Positions 1 through 8,062 of a stretch of 36,330 nucleotides of DNA are shown one piece after another. Source of the stretch: CAZWVR01 sp964637235 (GTDB lineage Bacteria; Bacteroidota; Bacteroidia; Bacteroidales; S143-33); contig CAZWVR010000016.1 of the NCBI GenBank assembly GCA_964637235.1, positions 1-36,330 on the forward strand, in the 5' to 3' direction. The notes under the pieces are model-generated. The model was given only the letters and a program-made list of their open reading frames with translations, was not told the origin of the DNA and did no database searches. The position numbers and the translations under genes were made by a program. The first letter of the stretch is position 1. Each line of letters begins with the position of its first letter.

Positions 1-1996
1 TAAAATCCTCAAGCTCCTTTTCGCTTTTCACAGGTAAGCGTCCAACAGAAACATCAAGCATACCAGTCAACTCCCCTTCATTATCATCTAATAAACCAAA
101 AAAATCATCAGATACTAAGGATAAATACCCGCCTGTATTAAATGAATTATAAGTTTGATATGTCAAAATATAATTTGGACAACCACCTGAACTACATTTA
201 TTATCATAACAACCATCACCAACTAATAATACATATTTCAAAGCTCTTCCTGTTTTTAAATAAGTATAACGAATAAAATTTCTAATGGCTGAAACATCTG
301 ACATCCCCGAAGAAAACTCATTAAAAATTTGCTGCTCTGTCGCAACAAACACATTCAATCCATTTTGCCTATGCAATTTAGCTAATTGATTTGCTCCCTC
401 TAAAAATTTTTTATTTGTAATGATCAACAGCTGTGTATTGGAAGGTACTCCGTGAATATTCTGATTAGCTACTAAACCATAATTCCCAGGATAAATTATC
501 GGAGAATATGCATCAGAAGTAGAAAAAACCACAAATTCTCGTAAGGTATCCGTATAAGACTTAAATAACAAAGCACCAGAACTAAGCTGTGTATTAACAG
601 CAACAGGACGACGAGTATCTGTAATATCCCATACCATTAACGACGAATTAGCACCTGATATATGAAATTGACTTATTTTCCCTGCTCCTATATTCTGTAA
701 ACTACGGAATGAAAACTGCTCGCCATTATAATGTAATTTACGACTACAATTAAGAATTATATAATCTAACCATGCCTGCGCCGAAGCAGTAGGCTTATTA
801 AAGCTAATGGTAAAATTAATATCCGACGAAGTAGGCGTAAAACTATAAGTAGCAACTTTATAATCAGCATAAATATTATATTCCTCCCCCGGTACAGAAG
901 TAAAACTTATAGTTTGCGATCCAGAAGGTAATGTAAATGTAAAAGTCCCAATGGCAGAACTACGAGCAGCCAAAGCCACTTGTACTTTTGCACTTTCAGA
1001 CAGCACATTTTCCACATGAAAATTAAAACTCTGAGTTGTATTATACGACAAATCTTCTCCAAGCCAAATACGTCCAGAATGTAGTATATTTACTAAATTC
1101 TCTTCATGAATATCATAATAAACATAGGAACTAATATCCGCAGAAGCACTTCCTGAAACATTTTCCGTAGAAATTGCATTATTAAATCCTGTATTTTTAT
1201 CCGTCAAAAAATAATAAGCTGTATCCGTATAAATATTCCTATGCGTCAAAAACATTCCGGAAATAGTATCATACTGCCATCGCTGAGGTCCGGTAGCATA
1301 AAACAAAATATAATCATTGCCATAATAAACTTTATTTTCTACCAAATCATCATCAACTGGAATATTATTCATGTAAGGAAGCTCACCATTATCATTACCA
1401 AATACTCTAACTGCACCCGGTGTATTAAAACCCATACTTCGCAATTGTTCATAAGTAATCTTATAAATTCCACTTTTCACAATGCCTATTTTAACCCATC
1501 TACCTGTTGAAAGCACTGACGTAGATCTATAAAAATTATGAGACTTTAAACCACTTGTTTTATTATTTTCAGAAACTTCTATTTTTAAAGAAACTATTTT
1601 CTCTAATTTATTCTGATTTTGATATATCGGATAAAAAGAAATTGAAAGATAAGGCTTACCTCGTGCATAAAATAATTTTACCTGCAACTGAGGAGAATTA
1701 GGTATAAATTGCCTTTTAACAAAAGAAAGCTCTTCATTAGAAACATATTCTGTATTCATTTCTAAGACTTTATACTTTACCATACCCCCCTGATAATTCC
1801 TTACGCTCACAAATTCTGAATAATATGGCAAAAGACGCCCATCTATAATTGCATCTTTAAAAGCTAATAAACGATAAGTTTTTCCGTTTATATAATAACT
1901 ATTCACACTCCAAACGAGTTTTTTACTATAAATTAAATTTAACTGAGAATAAACGGCAATGGGAATAAAAAATAAAAATATCACTAACTTTTTCAT
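1..1996 (-). CDS. porU: Type IX secretion system sortase PorU, C25 peptidase family (partial, C-terminus beyond window)
   Basis: I translated this strand by hand: 665 codons stay open from ATG at 1996 to the left edge, where one base of the next codon remains. It begins with a signal peptide (MKKLVIFLFFIPIAVYSQ). A long N-terminal beta-rich region follows, then the start of the gingipain-like C25 domain: LLITNKKF, an AIRNFIRY segment, LLVGDGCYDNK and DDFFGLLDDNEGE, ending in VGRLPVK. This is the PorU pattern. PorU is known to remove the C-terminal sorting domain of T9SS cargo at the outer membrane and to attach it to lipopolysaccharide. The catalytic His and Cys of C25 enzymes lie further on and cannot be checked here. 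In Flavobacterium porU sits next to gldJ, and gldJ is 1 kb away here, which supports the call. A minus-strand TAATTTTG promoter element lies 32 nt upstream of the start. Confidence 0.9.
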   Translation of the reverse strand, partial: MKKLVIFLFFIPIAVYSQLNLIYSKKLVWSVNSYYINGKTYRLLAFKDAIIDGRLLPYYSEFVSVRNYQGGMVKYKVLEMNTEYVSNEELSFVKRQFIPNSPQLQVKLFYARGKPYLSISFYPIYQNQNKLEKIVSLKIEVSENNKTSGLKSHNFYRSTSVLSTGRWVKIGIVKSGIYKITYEQLRSMGFNTPGAVRVFGNDNGELPYMNNIPVDDDLVENKVYYGNDYILFYATGPQRWQYDTISGMFLTHRNIYTDTAYYFLTDKNTGFNNAISTENVSGSASADISSYVYYDIHEENLVNILHSGRIWLGEDLSYNTTQSFNFHVENVLSESAKVQVALAARSSAIGTFTFTLPSGSQTISFTSVPGEEYNIYADYKVATYSFTPTSSDINFTISFNKPTASAQAWLDYIILNCSRKLHYNGEQFSFRSLQNIGAGKISQFHISGANSSLMVWDITDTRRPVAVNTQLSSGALLFKSYTDTLREFVVFSTSDAYSPIIYPGNYGLVANQNIHGVPSNTQLLIITNKKFLEGANQLAKLHRQNGLNVFVATEQQIFNEFSSGMSDVSAIRNFIRYTYLKTGRALKYVLLVGDGCYDNKCSSGGCPNYILTYQTYNSFNTGGYLSLVSDDFFGLLDDNEGELTGMLDVSVGRLPVKSEKELEDF

Positions 1997-2018
1997 ACTA
2001 AACAGATTATGCAGGAAT

Positions 2019-2951
2019 TTGATAAAAACAAAATTATCATTTTTTTTAATTTTTATATCCGCACATTTATATGCCCAAAAACAATATGACCCTATCCTTA
2101 ATTTATGGGAGAAAACAAATAACAGCTATTTCGCTCTAATGAATACATGCCCCTCTGTAAATCTTTATTCACAATACTTTTTATTCGAAAAAAAAAATGT
2201 AAAAAATAGCGCATTAGCAATCTCATTACCTTTTAACAATCATAGTTTTTCCCTCTATATTGAAAAATTTTTCTATCCAAATAAAATTATCTCACAAACC
2301 TTTATTTCAGGCAGTTATGCATATATATTAAAACTAAATAAAACTAATAAACTGGCAACATCTCTATCTTTCAATTATTCAGTTTTAAATTTTGACCCCA
2401 ATAAACTTATTTTTTCATCAATGATTGATATACTTACAAAAAATATAACCCCTTCGCCTGAAATTATCAATATAAAAAAAAATCAGCAAAGTAGCATTTC
2501 CTTTAAAACCACTCTAAAAAATAAGCATTCATTCATTTTTATAAAATTTGAAAATATCCAAATAGAAAAGAAAAAAACAAGCGTAAATACAATATCACTA
2601 AGCACACGCTATAAAATTTATCATAATCCCAGAAAGGCACCTCTATTTCTATATTTACGCCTATTTTATAACAAAAACAACTTATGGGGAACAGACTTTG
2701 GAATATTAAAAAATATAAAAAACATATATTCTGGTTTCATTCTCAATCAAAAATTTTCTTTTTTTTATAATTTTGGTGGTGAATTCTTTTTTGCATATAA
2801 AAGAAAAAACTTAGCAATAAGTTATGAATTTCAAACGTTTTTTTTAAAGCCAAACATAAATAGTTTTGGAACAGAACATTCTTTATCCATACAAATATTT
2901 TTCAATTGCAAAAAATATAATTCAAATACAATAAATTGCCCTGCATATTAG
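2019..2951 (+). CDS. PorP/SprF-like type IX secretion outer-membrane protein (divergent)
   Basis: With a TTG start at 2019 the protein is 310 residues and opens with a compact signal peptide, ending ...SAHLYAQ before the cleavage site. The frame also has an ATG at 1959, but that gives a 20-residue extension and overlaps the start of porU. A near-consensus TAACTTTT at 1985-1992 lies between the two starts and favours TTG. The order of features follows PorP/SprF proteins: an early NLYSQYFLF-type segment, alternating beta strands, KLATSLSFNYSVLNFDPNKL, then a barrel-like C-terminus ending GTEHSLSIQIFFN. Known members form the outer-membrane anchor for SprB-type adhesins or other T9SS parts. Composition is extremely AT-rich with long A and T runs, unlike gldJ next door. 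It could instead be another small outer-membrane barrel. Confidence 0.58.
   Translation: MIKTKLSFFLIFISAHLYAQKQYDPILNLWEKTNNSYFALMNTCPSVNLYSQYFLFEKKNVKNSALAISLPFNNHSFSLYIEKFFYPNKIISQTFISGSYAYILKLNKTNKLATSLSFNYSVLNFDPNKLIFSSMIDILTKNITPSPEIINIKKNQQSSISFKTTLKNKHSFIFIKFENIQIEKKKTSVNTISLSTRYKIYHNPRKAPLFLYLRLFYNKNNLWGTDFGILKNIKNIYSGFILNQKFSFFYNFGGEFFFAYKRKNLAISYEFQTFFLKPNINSFGTEHSLSIQIFFNCKKYNSNTINCPAY
2029..2036 (-). promoter_or_regulatory. Candidate -7 promoter element of porU
   Basis: Read on the minus strand the bases are TAATTTTG, matching the Bacteroidota TAnnTTTG consensus, 32 nt before the porU ATG. It lies inside the signal-peptide codons of the divergent PorP/SprF-like gene. No clear -33 TTTG partner was seen. 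Confidence 0.4.
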
Positions 2952-3000
2952 TTATTATTTAAACCAACAAAGAATTTTTTTAAAAAAAAGAAATTAAAAT

Positions 3001-3008
3001 TACTTTTG
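3001..3008 (+). promoter_or_regulatory. Candidate -7 promoter element of gldJ
   Basis: TACTTTTG matches the Bacteroidota TAnnTTTG element and lies 38 nt before the gldJ ATG, in the 95-bp gap after the PorP/SprF-like gene. It suggests gldJ has its own promoter. Confidence 0.45.
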
Positions 3009-3046
3009 TCCAAATTAAAGTAAAAAACAAATAAAATATAAAAACA

Positions 3047-4591
3047 ATGAAATTAAATCGTCATCTACTGACAATAGTTCTATTGCTTGCAATTGGTTTA
3101 ACTTTCAGTGCATGCGGACCTAAAATAGAAAGGCGAAACGAAGCTTCTAACAAAACAGGATGGTATTACAATGATCCGGATTGGGGAGGTTTTGAAGTTG
3201 TCCAATATAATGAACAACAACCTGGACCTGATTTAGTGCTTATTGAAGGCGGTGTATTTACTATGGGTAATACACAAGAAAGGATTATGGACAACTGGAA
3301 TGCAATGAGACGCCGTGTTACTCTTTCCTCATATTATATGGACCAACACGAAGTCTCAAATCTAAATTATCTGGAATATCTACACTGGCTTTCAAAAGTA
3401 TTTGTGGAATATCCTGAAATTATCCAAAAAGCTATGCCTGATACAGACGTATGGCGTAGACCTCTCGCTTATAATGAACCATTTGTTTTATACTATTTCA
3501 GGCACCCTGCTTACCAAGACTATCCAGTAGTAGGTGTCTCTTGGGTACAAGCAAACGACTATGCTTTATGGCGTACCGACAGAGTTAACGAAAAACTCTT
3601 AATAGATGCCGGAATACTTGAACCAGATCCACAACAGCAAGGATCTAATAACTTTACAACAGACGCATACTTAGCAGGACAATACGAAGGTTCCGTAAAA
3701 GGAGAAGGACTTACAGACCTTGAAGGCAACCCAAGAAGAGTGCGTTTTGAAGACGGAATTTTATTACCCAGATACCGTTTACCCACCGAAGCTGAATGGG
3801 AATACGCAGCCTTAGCTTTAATAGGAAATAGCGAAACTGAAAGAATTGCTAACTATCGTCTATATCCTTGGGATGGATATTCATTAAGAAATCCTGATCC
3901 ACAAGCTCGTGGAATCTTTATGGCTAACTTTGTAAGAGGTAAAGGTGACTATATGGGCGTCGCAGGATATCTTAACGATAACGCAGCTCCTACTGCTCCC
4001 GTAGATTACGGCTGGCCTAATGACTATGGACTATATTGTATGGCAGGCAATGTAAATGAATGGGTATTAGATGTATATCGTCCTATGTCTTTCGTAGATG
4101 TAGAAGAATTTAACCCCTTCCGTGGAAATATCTTTACAACAGTAGCTAAGGATGCCGACGGAAATGTAGTGGATAAAAACGATACAACAGGTCATCTATA
4201 TTACAGAAAAGTCGGTGATCCTATGACAAATATCACAGGACTAACAGAAGATGACGTCAAAAATGAACTTAATAGATACAACTACCGTAAAGCTGACAAC
4301 AGAAATTATATGGACGGAGACCTACAATCTTCACTCGTTGATGACTGGTTAAACGATGATGGTAAAGGAACAAATAGAATGTATAATTATAAGGGTACTG
4401 ATGATGAACACAATGGTGCTACATCATTAATAAACGACGAAGTTAGAGTATATAAAGGAGGAGGTTGGAGAGACCGTGCTTACTGGTTAAGCCCAGGAAC
4501 CAGAAGATTCCTCAACCAAAATATGGCTCGCGATGACATCGGTTTCAGATGTGCCATGATTAAAGTAGGAAGTCCAAGAGGTACCGAATAA
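3047..4591 (+). CDS. gldJ: Gliding motility / T9SS lipoprotein GldJ
   Basis: The 514-residue protein starts with a lipoprotein signal whose lipobox FSAC puts the acylated Cys at residue 23. The TGWYYNDPDWGGFE segment after it is typical of GldJ. The rest is a formylglycine-generating-enzyme/sulfatase-modifying fold: EGGVFTMGNTQE, YYMDQHEVSNLNYLEYL, YPVVGVSWVQANDYALWR, YRLPTEAEWEYAA, GLYCMAGNVNEWVLDVY, VYKGGGWRD and GFRCAMI. In Flavobacterium GldJ is an outer-membrane lipoprotein needed for gliding and for stability of GldK and the T9SS; the FGE fold is not thought to be catalytic there. GldK is the main alternative, but the porU neighbourhood and the N-terminal segment favour GldJ. It is visibly more GC-rich than its neighbours, as expected for a highly expressed gene. 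It ends at a strong terminator. Confidence 0.9.
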   Translation: MKLNRHLLTIVLLLAIGLTFSACGPKIERRNEASNKTGWYYNDPDWGGFEVVQYNEQQPGPDLVLIEGGVFTMGNTQERIMDNWNAMRRRVTLSSYYMDQHEVSNLNYLEYLHWLSKVFVEYPEIIQKAMPDTDVWRRPLAYNEPFVLYYFRHPAYQDYPVVGVSWVQANDYALWRTDRVNEKLLIDAGILEPDPQQQGSNNFTTDAYLAGQYEGSVKGEGLTDLEGNPRRVRFEDGILLPRYRLPTEAEWEYAALALIGNSETERIANYRLYPWDGYSLRNPDPQARGIFMANFVRGKGDYMGVAGYLNDNAAPTAPVDYGWPNDYGLYCMAGNVNEWVLDVYRPMSFVDVEEFNPFRGNIFTTVAKDADGNVVDKNDTTGHLYYRKVGDPMTNITGLTEDDVKNELNRYNYRKADNRNYMDGDLQSSLVDDWLNDDGKGTNRMYNYKGTDDEHNGATSLINDEVRVYKGGGWRDRAYWLSPGTRRFLNQNMARDDIGFRCAMIKVGSPRGTE

Positions 4592-4609
4592 AATATCATT
4601 AAAAATACA

Positions 4610-4641
4610 GGGCTGCAAATCTAAAAGCAGCCCTTTTTTTT
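4610..4641 (+). terminator. Rho-independent terminator after gldJ
   Basis: The stem is GGGCTGC (4610-4616) pairing with GCAGCCC (4627-4633) around a 10-base loop, followed by eight T. It lies 19 bases after the gldJ stop. The same stem recurs at 29051-29100. Confidence 0.85.
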
Positions 4642-4647
4642 AAGCTA

Positions 4648-5214
4648 TCATCTATTTTTTACTTCCTCACTTTGTAATTCTTGCGATTTTTTTATCATTT
4701 CACCTAAGGGGGAAATAATTTCAGGCTTAATTAGTCTATTTTCAGCGGAAGCTCGTTTTTCAAAATAATTACCAACAATCCTTCCTATAAAAAGCCCTAT
4801 CAAAAATCCTAATAACGCAAAAGACATAATATTCAAATGAAAAATCCACGCAATTACAGAAAAAAGCAGAGTACCAATAACTAACCCCCAAAAAGTATAA
4901 GATGCAATAAAATAACCTTTAATAAAAATACGATGTTTCTTTCTAAGATGTTTTATAATTGCATCAATATCTTTTGTTATTTTATTCCTACCTTTTATAG
5001 TATTCAAATTATCAGACACAGTCTGACTCAATTGTTCAATAATCTCTTTATTATGAGCACATTGTGTACAAGTCTGAGAAAATATTTGACTTCTACGAGC
5101 CAATTCAAGAAGTATATCTATCTGAAAAAAACGAAAATCTTTTTTATGAATCAATTCTTTTTGTTGAAGTAAATTTCTATGAATTTTAACCAACCAAGCT
5201 TCACGAATATCCAT
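4648..5214 (-). CDS. Conserved-looking membrane protein of unknown function with a glycine zipper
   Basis: I do not recognise this 188-residue protein. It has an N-terminal charged helical region of about 95 residues with a CTQC pair (Cys49, Cys52), likely coiled coil. Two membrane segments follow at about 101-125 and 128-150, then a basic and acidic soluble tail. The second membrane helix has glycines at 136, 140, 144 and 148, a perfect GxxxGxxxGxxxG zipper, which usually means tight helix packing or oligomerisation. No signal peptide is seen. The gene starts 12 bp after thyA ends, so it is the third gene of the deoC-thyA operon. Both its termini would lie in the cytoplasm if the two segments form a hairpin. 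A role in nucleotide metabolism is not implied by the sequence. Confidence 0.75.
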   Translation of the reverse strand: MDIREAWLVKIHRNLLQQKELIHKKDFRFFQIDILLELARRSQIFSQTCTQCAHNKEIIEQLSQTVSDNLNTIKGRNKITKDIDAIIKHLRKKHRIFIKGYFIASYTFWGLVIGTLLFSVIAWIFHLNIMSFALLGFLIGLFIGRIVGNYFEKRASAENRLIKPEIISPLGEMIKKSQELQSEEVKNR

Positions 5215-5226
5215 AGTAAAAAAATA

Positions 5227-6018
5227 TTATACAGCCACTTCTGCTTTAATATGCGGATAAGGATTATAATCTACCAAAGTAAAATCTTCATATTTAAAAT
5301 CAAACAAACATTTAACCTCTGGATTTAATATCATCTTAGGCAATTTACGTGGCTTTCTAGTAAGTTGCAACTTAACCTGAGGTATATGATTTAAATAAAT
5401 ATGGGCATCTCCAAGAGTATGGATAAACTCACCAGGTTGCAACCCAAGTACTTGTGCCATCATCATTGTAAGAAGGGAATAAGAAGCAATATTAAATGGT
5501 ACACCTATAAATAAATCTGCACTTCTCTGATATAATTGACAAGAGAGTTTACCCTCTGCAACATAAAATTGAAAAAGAATATGACAAGGTGGTAAAGCCA
5601 TCTTATCCAGATCTCCAACATTCCATGCACTAACAATATGCCGACGTGAGTTAGGATTATTTTTTAATTGTTCAATAACATTCTTTAACTGATCAATATT
5701 ACGACCTTCGGCTGTCCAAGAACGCCATTGATAGCCATAAATACGTCCTAAATCTCCGTTTTCATCTGCCCAGGGATTCCATATTCTCACTCCATGGTCG
5801 TTTAAATACTTAATATTTGTATCTCCTTTTATAAACCAAAGCAATTCGTATATAATGGACTTCAAATGTAATTTTTTTGTTGTAAGCAAAGGGAAGCCCT
5901 CTTGCAGATTAAAACGCATTTGATAGCCAAATATACTCAAAGTTCCAACACCAGTTCTATCATCTTTTCTAACACCATTTTTTAACACAAAATCCAATAA
6001 TTGTAAATACTGTTTCAT
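5227..6018 (-). CDS. thyA: Thymidylate synthase
   Basis: This 263-residue protein matches ThyA in length and motifs. It makes dTMP from dUMP using methylene-tetrahydrofolate in the cytoplasm. The phosphate-binding Arg21 is in DDRTGVG, the paired arginines 125 and 126 are in NPNSRRHIVSAW, the nucleophile Cys145 is in LPPCHILFQFY, and RSADLF with Asn176 binds the nucleotide. All key residues are present. It begins 2 bp after the deoC stop, so the two are probably translated together. The usual partner folA is not adjacent; a membrane protein gene follows instead. Confidence 0.97.
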   Translation of the reverse strand: MKQYLQLLDFVLKNGVRKDDRTGVGTLSIFGYQMRFNLQEGFPLLTTKKLHLKSIIYELLWFIKGDTNIKYLNDHGVRIWNPWADENGDLGRIYGYQWRSWTAEGRNIDQLKNVIEQLKNNPNSRRHIVSAWNVGDLDKMALPPCHILFQFYVAEGKLSCQLYQRSADLFIGVPFNIASYSLLTMMMAQVLGLQPGEFIHTLGDAHIYLNHIPQVKLQLTRKPRKLPKMILNPEVKCLFDFKYEDFTLVDYNPYPHIKAEVAV

Positions 6019-6020
6019 AG

Positions 6021-6887
6021 TTAAAAATAATTTTCCTTAGTTAAACGCAAATCAATTAATAATTTATTTGCCAAGCTACTTGTACCAATTCTGAATAAAT
6101 GTTTATTAAGCCACTGCTCGCCTAATATTGTTTTCACAATTTCCATATAATATAAAGCGAGCTCAGCAGAGGATACACCACCAGCAGGTTTAATACCAAC
6201 CTTACGTTCGGTCTTATTATAATAATCCAAAACAGCATAAGACATAACATATACAGCTTCTGGCGTAGCCCCAACTTTTTCTTTACCAGTAGAAGTTTTT
6301 ATAAAATCTGCTCCTGCCTCCATTGCCAATATAGCAGCCTTATATATGTCATTTAAATTAGGTAATAATCCTGTTTCCAATATTACCTTTAAATGTACAT
6401 TCTTAGCATTTTTACGAATCTTTTTCAGTTCATGAAACACATAGGCATATTCTCCTGCTATAAATTCCCCTACACTAATAACTATATCCACTTCTTGCGC
6501 GCCGTGATAAATAGCTTCACGAATTTCAGCAGTTTTAATGTTAATAAAAGTTTGAGAAGAAGGGAAACCACCAGCTACCGACACTATTGCAACATCTTTA
6601 TCTGTAAGATTATTTTTAACAATCTCTACAAAATTAGGATATACACATATTCCCGCGACCTTAGGCATAGAAGGAAAACGCTCAGGGAATTCATTCACTT
6701 TTGCAGTCAAAGAAGCTATTTTCTCTTTTGTATCTGTACTATTTAAACTGGTTAAATCAATAAAGGAAAAGGCTTTTTTCAAATTATTCTCATCAATACT
6801 TACATTTTGACGAATATTTTCAAGGTCCTTATTAACCTCTGAAATATCAAAATTACGTTGTTGATAAGTATCAAATATTTTTTTCAT
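6021..6887 (-). CDS. deoC: Deoxyribose-phosphate aldolase
   Basis: The enzyme splits 2-deoxyribose 5-phosphate into acetaldehyde and glyceraldehyde 3-phosphate, the last step of deoxynucleoside breakdown. At 288 residues it is somewhat longer than E. coli DeoC, with about 30 extra N-terminal residues. The Schiff-base lysine is Lys197 in DFIKTSTGK, the second active lysine is Lys233 in GIKPAGGVSS, and EVDIVISVGEF supplies the acidic residue. It is the first gene of an operon with thyA 2 bp downstream. A minus-strand TAATTTTG element at 6909-6916 sits 21 nt before the start. Confidence 0.96.
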   Translation of the reverse strand: MKKIFDTYQQRNFDISEVNKDLENIRQNVSIDENNLKKAFSFIDLTSLNSTDTKEKIASLTAKVNEFPERFPSMPKVAGICVYPNFVEIVKNNLTDKDVAIVSVAGGFPSSQTFINIKTAEIREAIYHGAQEVDIVISVGEFIAGEYAYVFHELKKIRKNAKNVHLKVILETGLLPNLNDIYKAAILAMEAGADFIKTSTGKEKVGATPEAVYVMSYAVLDYYNKTERKVGIKPAGGVSSAELALYYMEIVKTILGEQWLNKHLFRIGTSSLANKLLIDLRLTKENYF

Positions 6888-6908
6888 AAAATTGAAATTT
6901 TGTTTTTA

Positions 6909-6916
6909 CAAAATTA
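6909..6916 (-). promoter_or_regulatory. Candidate -7 promoter element of the deoC-thyA operon
   Basis: On the minus strand the bases read TAATTTTG, 21 nt before the deoC ATG. It overlaps one of two TTTTTACAAAA direct repeats in this 161-bp divergent gap. Confidence 0.45.
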
Positions 6917-7025
6917 TTTATTTCCGAAATGATAAAAAATTTTTACAAAAAAAAAATTAGAAATTAAATGAAAATAAAAGATGACTAATATAGAACAAAC
7001 GAATAAAGCAGAGTAAAAAAATTAC

Positions 7026-7033
7026 TATTTTTG
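7026..7033 (+). promoter_or_regulatory. Candidate -7 promoter element of rluD
   Basis: TATTTTTG matches TAnnTTTG and ends 15 nt before the rluD ATG at 7049, implying a very short leader. Confidence 0.45.
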
Positions 7034-7048
7034 TATTAAAAAAACTTT

Positions 7049-8062
7049 ATGGAGCAACTTTATGAACATTATCGCTTTATAGTTGAAGAAGGTCAAAGCC
7101 CTGAACGGATAGATGTGTTTCTAACTCGTAAATTAGAAGGAAAATCGCGTACCCAGATACAAAAAGCAGCCAAAGAAAACCTTATATATGTAAATGATCA
7201 GCCTGTAAAAGCTAATTATAAAGTTCGTCCGCACGATGTAATTCAAATTATGATGCCTCAACCGAAAAAAGAAATAGAAATTATAGCCGAGGACCTACCA
7301 TTAGAAATCGTTTATGAAGATGAGGATTTGATAGTAATAAACAAACAGGCAGGTATGGTTGTACACCCTTCTTATGGGCACTATACAGGAACCCTTATCA
7401 ATGCTCTTGCCCACCATTTACGCAATGCACCTCTTTTTAAAAATAATAATGACATTCGTCCGGGTTTAGTACACCGAATTGATAAAGATACTTCAGGTCT
7501 ATTAGTAATTGCCAAAAATGAAAAAGCTAAAAATTTCCTTTCCCGTCAATTTGCAGAACATACTACATATAGACGTTATATCGCAATGGTATGGGGTGAT
7601 TTACAAACCGATGAAGGGACAATAATAGGTCATATAGGGCGTCATCCAAAAAATAGAAAAATAATGTATGTCTATCCAGATGGCAGGAAAGGTAAGCATG
7701 CTATTACTCACTATAAAGTGCTCAAAAGATATGGATATGTCACCCTTGTAGAATGTAAGTTAGAAACAGGCAGAACTCACCAAATACGAGCACATTTTAA
7801 ACATATAAATCATCCTCTTTTCAATGATGCAGACTATGGTGGCGATAAAATTCTATGGGGAACAACATACGCAAAATACAAACAATTTGTGCAAAACTGC
7901 TTTAAAATAATGCCCAGACAAGCTCTACACGCAAAATCATTAGGTTTTATTCACCCTTCAACTGGCAAAAAAATGTATTTTGAAAGTGAATTGCCGGAAG
8001 ATTTTAAAGAGTTAATAAAAAGATGGGACAATTATATCAAGCATCGTCAAATTGAGATTTAA
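7049..8062 (+). CDS. rluD: Ribosomal large subunit pseudouridine synthase, RluD-type
   Basis: The 337-residue protein has an N-terminal S4 RNA-binding domain (about residues 18-75, with the RIDVFLTRKLEGKSRTQIQK start). The RluA-family catalytic domain follows. The catalytic aspartate is Asp145 in the VHRIDKDTSGLLVIAK motif, and ETGRTHQIRAHF is the conserved C-terminal motif. RluD converts uridines of 23S rRNA helix 69 to pseudouridine. RluA-family members are hard to tell apart by eye, so the RluD assignment rests on the S4 domain and length. The 3' end overlaps the convergent glycosyltransferase gene by 26 bp. Confidence 0.88.
   Translation: MEQLYEHYRFIVEEGQSPERIDVFLTRKLEGKSRTQIQKAAKENLIYVNDQPVKANYKVRPHDVIQIMMPQPKKEIEIIAEDLPLEIVYEDEDLIVINKQAGMVVHPSYGHYTGTLINALAHHLRNAPLFKNNNDIRPGLVHRIDKDTSGLLVIAKNEKAKNFLSRQFAEHTTYRRYIAMVWGDLQTDEGTIIGHIGRHPKNRKIMYVYPDGRKGKHAITHYKVLKRYGYVTLVECKLETGRTHQIRAHFKHINHPLFNDADYGGDKILWGTTYAKYKQFVQNCFKIMPRQALHAKSLGFIHPSTGKKMYFESELPEDFKELIKRWDNYIKHRQIEI

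Noticed and set aside
1241..1510. Open frame of 89 codons on the plus strand
   Set aside because: It lies wholly opposite porU, has no family features, and mirrors the coding frame.
1959..2018. ATG 1959 as start of the PorP/SprF-like gene
   Set aside because: It adds 20 residues before the signal peptide and overlaps porU codons; TTG 2019 fits better, though ATG cannot be excluded.
3559..3786. Minus-strand open frame inside gldJ
   Set aside because: Antisense shadow of a well-conserved gene.
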